A stretch of 9,146 nt of DNA from Caryophanales bacterium (GTDB lineage: Bacteria > Bacillota_I > Bacilli_A > RF39 > UBA660), in the NCBI GenBank assembly GCA_016291895.1, contig JAEEZO010000046.1:1-9146 (forward strand). Reading direction: 5' to 3'. The stretch's first letter is position 1, and every line of letters begins with the position of its first letter. Of the stretch, positions 6,578-9,146 are shown piece after piece. A model generated the notes under the pieces. That model was not told the origin of the DNA and did no database searches. It saw only the letters and a program-made list of their open reading frames with translations. The position numbers and the translations under genes are program-made.

Positions 6578-6998
6578 TAAAGGATTTACATTAGTAGAAT
6601 TATTAGCTGTTCTTGCTATTATTGCTATAATTGGTGGAATTGCAATTCCTAATGTAATAAGTTTAATGGATAACAATAAAAAAGATCATATCATAAATGA
6701 TGCTCAAAGATTAATATCATTAGCTAAAAATGCTGTAGCTGCTGATCGTGAATTTCGAGCAAATACTGATGTTGATTTTAAAAAATATCAGATGTCTATT
6801 TTAGATACAAAAAATAGTATTAATCCTGACCCTGATGGTGGTAACTATGATCGTGTTGAGTCATATGTAAAATATACTAAAAATTCGGGTTATTGTGTTT
6901 ACTTAAAAGGTACTAAAAAGGTTGTAAAATCAGATTCAGGATCTGATAACTGCGTGCCTGAAGAAAGACTAAATAGGTCCGCTGTAAAAGACTTATAA
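6564..6998 (+). CDS. Type IV pilin-like protein (pseudopilin) 1
   Basis: A 144-residue protein with a class III prepilin leader: NNKG^FTLVELLAVLAII, predicted cleavage by prepilin peptidase after G7, mature N-terminal F8 and E12 at position +5, then a hydrophobic helix to about residue 35. The C-terminal domain is small and hydrophilic with C111 and C130, which could form a disulphide loop. Such proteins build type IV pili, competence pseudopili (ComGC class) or related surface filaments. No assembly ATPase, platform protein or prepilin peptidase lies in the window. It overlaps rnc by 14 nt. GAGGG (6553-6557) is 6 nt before the ATG at 6564, favouring that start over a second ATG at 6570. The exact subclass cannot be told from the globular part. 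Confidence 0.88.
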   Translation: MKMNNKGFTLVELLAVLAIIAIIGGIAIPNVISLMDNNKKDHIINDAQRLISLAKNAVAADREFRANTDVDFKKYQMSILDTKNSINPDPDGGNYDRVESYVKYTKNSGYCVYLKGTKKVVKSDSGSDNCVPEERLNRSAVKDL

Positions 6999-7014
6999 AA
7001 AGTGTTTAATAATG

Positions 7015-7043
7015 TTGACGTCATTTTTAAATAATGATATATT
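7015..7043 (+). promoter_or_regulatory. Strong promoter for pilin-like gene 2
   Basis: TTGACG (7015-7020), a 17-nt spacer and TATATT (7038-7043) preceded by an extended TGA (7035-7037). The expected transcript start is about 7050, just before AAAGGA (7052-7057). The -35 overlaps the palindrome TGACGTCA (7016-7023). The -10 region TGATATATT is identical to that of the tRNA promoter at 8961. Confidence 0.8.
7016..7023. repeat. 8-bp palindrome over a -35 box
   Basis: TGACGTCA is a perfect palindrome overlapping the -35 of the second pilin-like gene. A related TGACGTCC occurs at 8993-9000 near the tRNA transcript start. It could be an operator half, but two partial copies do not establish one. 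Confidence 0.25.
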
Positions 7044-7070
7044 GATAATAGAAAGGAATGGTAAAAAAAT

Positions 7071-7637
7071 ATGAAGAAAATGAATAGAAAAGGTTTCACA
7101 TTGGTTGAATTGTTAGCCGTTATCGTAATTTTAGCTATCTTAATGGCTATCGCTGCAACTAACATTGGTCCAGTAATCGATAACTCTAGAAGAAGTTCAA
7201 TGAGAACAACAGCACAAATGTTAATTGAAGGTGTTCAAACTCAATTACAAACATCATATGAACTATATCCAGGCACTTATGTATGGAACAAGTCTATCGT
7301 AGATAGAGGTGGTATAGATGCACCATTTGGTGGAAAATATGTATACTATGATAGTGATGGAACTGGTGTTACAAAACCTACAGTAGGAAATAAGATAGGC
7401 TCTGGTGTTTATAGAGTTACTCCTACTTCAGGTACAGATCCAGTTGATTTAGAGTGTGGTGCAAACAAAGTTTCATGGGTAAAAGTTACTAGAGGCAGTG
7501 ATGGTAATTATGCTTACGAAATTTGTTTATCAACAGACTATGCGGATACATATTTACAAGGATCTCGTGAAAAAGTTGATGATTCAAAAGAAACAAGTAT
7601 TTTCTATGGTGAAGCTAAAGCAGGAATAGGTGACTAA
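7071..7637 (+). CDS. Type IV pilin-like protein (pseudopilin) 2
   Basis: A 188-residue protein with a class III prepilin leader MKKMNRKG^FTLVELLAVIVI: cleavage after G8, mature F9, E13 at +5, then a hydrophobic helix to about residue 36. The globular part is rich in Gly, Thr, Tyr and Ser (GTYVW, GGKYVYY, GVTKPTVG, SGVYRVTPTSGTDP), resembling the beta-sheet head of a pilin, with C129 and C152 as a possible disulphide. It has its own strong promoter and terminator despite following a similar gene, so it could be the major subunit with pilin 1 as a minor one; that is inference. AAAGGA (7052-7057) is 13 nt from the ATG, longer than usual. A second ATG at 7080 would be even further away. Confidence 0.9.
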   Translation: MKKMNRKGFTLVELLAVIVILAILMAIAATNIGPVIDNSRRSSMRTTAQMLIEGVQTQLQTSYELYPGTYVWNKSIVDRGGIDAPFGGKYVYYDSDGTGVTKPTVGNKIGSGVYRVTPTSGTDPVDLECGANKVSWVKVTRGSDGNYAYEICLSTDYADTYLQGSREKVDDSKETSIFYGEAKAGIGD

Positions 7638-7640
7638 AAT

Positions 7641-7666
7641 AAAGGTAACGAAAGTTACCTTTTTTT
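7641..7666 (+). terminator. Intrinsic terminator after pilin-like gene 2
   Basis: AAAGGTAAC (7641-7649) and GTTACCTTT (7654-7662) form a perfect stem with a GAAA tetraloop and an unbroken T-run from 7660 to 7666. The T-run runs straight into the extended -10 of the nfo promoter. Confidence 0.92.
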
Positions 7667-7674
7667 GTTATAAT
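7666..7674 (+). promoter_or_regulatory. Extended -10 promoter for nfo
   Basis: TGTTATAAT (7666-7674) is a TG-n-TATAAT extended -10 joined to the T-run of the preceding terminator. No -35 is visible, because its expected place is the terminator stem. The expected transcript start is about 7681, the first base of AAGGAG. Confidence 0.75.
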
Positions 7675-7680
7675 AAAGAA

Positions 7681-7686
7681 AAGGAG
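7681..7686 (+). promoter_or_regulatory. Ribosome-binding site that fixes the nfo start
   Basis: AAGGAG lies 6 nt before the ATG at 7693. A longer open frame reaching back to 7630 would run through the terminator and promoter and is excluded. Confidence 0.85.
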
Positions 7687-7692
7687 TTTATT

Positions 7693-8559
7693 ATGTTAAT
7701 TATTGGTTCACATGTTGGTTTTAGTAAAGATAAACAATTATTAGGAAGTTTAGAGGAAGCTCTAAGTTATGGTGCAAATACATTTATGTTTTATACAGGA
7801 GCACCTCAAAATACAGCTAGATATCCTATTAATGATGGATTAACTTTAGAAGCTTTAAATGTTATGAAAGAAAATCATATTGATTTCTCTAAAGTTATTG
7901 TTCATGCACCATATATTATTAATCTAGCAAATGATAGTGATCCTGATAAATTTAAATTCTCTGTTAACTTTTTAATACAAGAAGTAGAACGTTGTGATAC
8001 TTTAGGTATTAAAAATATGGTTTTACATCCAGGTAGTCATGTTGGACTTGGAATAGATACTGGTATTCATAATATCATTCGTGGACTTAATCAAATTCTT
8101 GATAAAGGAGAATGTAATATTCTTCTTGAAACAATGGCAGGTAAGGGAACGGAATTAGGTAGAACCATTGAAGAAATCAAAATGATTATTGATGGTGTTA
8201 ATAATAAAGACCGTATTGGTGTTTGTCTTGATACTTGTCATTTGAATGATGCGGGTTATGATATAGCAGATTTCGATAAATATTTAGATGAATTTGATAA
8301 AGAAATTGGTTTAGATAAAATAAAATGTATTCATATTAATGATAGTAAAAATCCTCTAGGATCTCATAAAGATCGTCATGAGAATATTGGATATGGTACA
8401 ATTGGTTTTGATAATTTAATAAAGGTTATTTATAATGAAAGACTTTCTAATATTCCAAGAATACTTGAAACACCTTATGTAAACGAAAAAGCTCCTTATA
8501 AAGAAGAAATAGATAATATCAAAGAAAAAGTGTTTAGAGACTTTAAATCAAACTTTTAA
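7693..8559 (+). CDS. nfo: Endonuclease IV (AP endonuclease, Nfo)
   Basis: A 288-residue TIM-barrel zinc enzyme of base excision repair. It cuts the backbone 5' of abasic sites and removes 3' blocking groups. All nine tri-zinc ligands of E. coli Nfo (285 residues) have counterparts: H71 (VIVHAPY), H112 (MVLHPGSHVG), E146 (ILLETMAG), D180 and H183 (CLDTCHLNDAGYD), H214 (IHIND), D227 and H229 (KDRHENIG) and E259 (RILETPY). The N-terminus MLIIGSHVGFS is typical. The start at 7693 follows AAGGAG and a promoter immediately upstream. The gene stands alone between a terminator and the S1-domain gene. The complete active site and normal length make function near certain. Confidence 0.97.
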   Translation: MLIIGSHVGFSKDKQLLGSLEEALSYGANTFMFYTGAPQNTARYPINDGLTLEALNVMKENHIDFSKVIVHAPYIINLANDSDPDKFKFSVNFLIQEVERCDTLGIKNMVLHPGSHVGLGIDTGIHNIIRGLNQILDKGECNILLETMAGKGTELGRTIEEIKMIIDGVNNKDRIGVCLDTCHLNDAGYDIADFDKYLDEFDKEIGLDKIKCIHINDSKNPLGSHKDRHENIGYGTIGFDNLIKVIYNERLSNIPRILETPYVNEKAPYKEEIDNIKEKVFRDFKSNF

Positions 8560-8561
8560 TA

Positions 8562-8570
8562 TGTTATAAT
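8562..8570 (+). promoter_or_regulatory. Extended -10 promoter for the S1-domain gene
   Basis: TGTTATAAT (8562-8570), identical to the nfo extended -10, starts 2 nt after the nfo stop. No clear -35 is present. The expected transcript start is about 8577, at AGGAAG (8577-8582). Confidence 0.72.
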
Positions 8571-8588
8571 TTCAAAAGGAAGTGGGTT

Positions 8589-8951
8589 ATGACAAAGTAT
8601 AAGCAAGATGATATTGTTGAAGGACTAGTTACAGGAATAACCGAATATGGTATCTTTGTAAGTCTTGATGAATATTATAGTGGTTTAATTCATATATCTG
8701 AGATAAGTGATAATTATGTACGTGATATCAATAATTTTGTCAAGGTAGGAGAAACTATTAAGGTAAAAATATTAGAAGTTGATGATAACGAATGTCATGT
8801 TAAATTAAGTATCAAAAATATCAATTATCGAATAAATAAAAGAAAACGAAGCCTTATTGAAGAAACAGGTAGTGGTTTTAAAATATTGGAAGATAATTTG
8901 GATAATTGGATAAATGATGCCATTTTAAAGGTAAAAAGTGAAAAAAGTTAA
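8589..8951 (+). CDS. yugI: S1 RNA-binding domain protein, YugI/CvfD type
   Basis: A 120-residue protein with one S1 (OB-fold) RNA-binding domain at about 6-77: DIVEGLVTGITEYGIFVSLD (8-27), GLIHISEIS (32-40), then VKVGETIKVKILEVD (51-65) and KLSIKNI (72-78). A short basic stretch (80-87) leads to a C-terminal segment GSGFKILEDNLDNWI (94-108). The same G-F-x-x-L...L-x-x-W-I ending is found in the small S1 proteins of Bacillota, YugI (general stress protein 13) of Bacillus and CvfD of Streptococcus, which associate with ribosomes and affect translation under stress. AGGAAG (8577-8582) precedes the ATG by 6 nt. The single domain and length exclude ribosomal protein S1 and PNPase. The paralogue name is less certain than the family. 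Confidence 0.87.
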   Translation: MTKYKQDDIVEGLVTGITEYGIFVSLDEYYSGLIHISEISDNYVRDINNFVKVGETIKVKILEVDDNECHVKLSIKNINYRINKRKRSLIEETGSGFKILEDNLDNWINDAILKVKSEKS

Positions 8952-8960
8952 TTTATTTAG

Positions 8961-8989
8961 TTGACAAGGACGGCTTAAAATGATATATT
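8961..8989 (+). promoter_or_regulatory. Strong promoter for the tRNA cluster
   Basis: Consensus TTGACA (8961-8966), a 17-nt spacer and TATATT (8984-8989) with an extended TGA (8981-8983). This is the closest match to consensus in the window. The expected transcript start is about 8996, some 15 nt before the first tRNA. Confidence 0.88.
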
Positions 8990-9000
8990 TAATGACGTCC
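8968..9000. repeat. Short inverted repeat flanking the tRNA -10 box
   Basis: GGACG (8968-8972) and CGTCC (8996-9000) are 5-bp inverted arms enclosing the -10 element. This would suit an operator or may be chance. Confidence 0.25.
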
Positions 9001-9010
9001 ATGTGAATTT

Positions 9011-9087
9011 GGGCGATTAGCTCAGTTGGTTAGAGCACTTGCCTTACAAGCAAGGGGTCATAGGTTCGAGTCCTATATCGCCCACCA
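9011..9087 (+). tRNA. tRNA-Val (anticodon TAC)
   Basis: A complete 77-nt cloverleaf with encoded CCA. The acceptor GGGCGAT (9011-9017) pairs with ATCGCCC (9077-9083). The D stem is GCTC/GAGC (9020-9023, 9033-9036). The anticodon stem is CTTGC/GCAAG with loop CTTACAA, anticodon TAC at 9045-9047. The T stem is ATAGG/CCTAT with loop TTCGAGT, and CCA is at 9085-9087. It reads GUN valine codons. Confidence 0.97.
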
Positions 9088-9100
9088 TTTATTTTTTTAT

Positions 9101-9146
<46 letters not shown>

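Noticed and set aside
6899..7165. An 88-codon minus-strand frame across the two pilin genes
   Set aside because: It covers the end of pilin 1, the promoter of pilin 2 and its leader in antisense. Its hydrophobic part is only the complement of AT-rich DNA.
7630..7692. N-terminal extension of nfo overlapping the pilin 2 stop
   Set aside because: It is the translation of a terminator hairpin and promoter. AAGGAG and the family N-terminus support the ATG at 7693.
8521..8562. Terminator at the end of nfo
   Set aside because: Only a 5-bp stem (AAAGT/ACTTT) without a proper T-run could be found, which is too weak to annotate.

Overview
The window is AT-rich bacterial DNA from the Bacillota. Shine-Dalgarno sites are strong, promoters are of the SigA type, and lipoprotein signal peptides, pyruvate formate-lyase, YidD and competence-type prepilin leaders all point to a compact, anaerobic, fermentative member of the Bacilli (RF39/Erysipelotrichia/Acholeplasma-like gut lineages are a plausible guess). 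TGA is a true stop (it ends the first partial gene, the first lipoprotein gene and pflB) and Trp uses TGG, so the Mycoplasma code does not apply. The placement is inference; no rRNA is present to confirm it.

Layout. 1-732: the 3' end of an unrecognised gene overlapping by 4 nt a lipoprotein gene with a type I dockerin-like Ca-binding pair, closed by a terminator. 825-3775: pflB-pflA, translationally coupled. 3836-4153: a membrane-anchored, cysteine-less PTS EIIB-like protein. 4200-4724: TrmL-type tRNA methyltransferase. 4721-5804 (minus): yidD followed by a degenerate ZnuA-like lipoprotein, convergent with trmL over a shared terminator. 5900-6998: rnc overlapping a type IV pilin-like gene. 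7071-7637: a second pilin-like gene with its own strong promoter. 7693-8559: nfo (endonuclease IV). 8589-8951: a single S1-domain protein of the YugI/CvfD type. 9011-end: tRNA-Val(TAC) and a tRNA-Thr(TGT) cut by the window edge, the same order that opens the large tRNA clusters of Bacillus.

Themes. The genes are mostly housekeeping (fermentation, tRNA modification, RNA processing, DNA repair) mixed with a few cell-surface proteins (two lipoproteins, two pseudopilins, one small membrane protein). Two architectural regularities stand out. First, at seven separate promoters the -10 box lies only about 6-8 nt before the Shine-Dalgarno, so predicted mRNAs begin at the ribosome-binding site itself. 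Second, several terminators carry the gene's stop codon in the hairpin loop and run straight into the next promoter. Three proteins belong to recognisable folds but lack the residues that define their usual activity (EIIB-like without the phospho-cysteine, ZnuA-like without any histidine) or have an unusual arrangement (a dockerin fixed to the membrane). I see no CRISPR array, insertion sequence, phage gene or rRNA gene, and no stretch above 300 bases lacks a gene.
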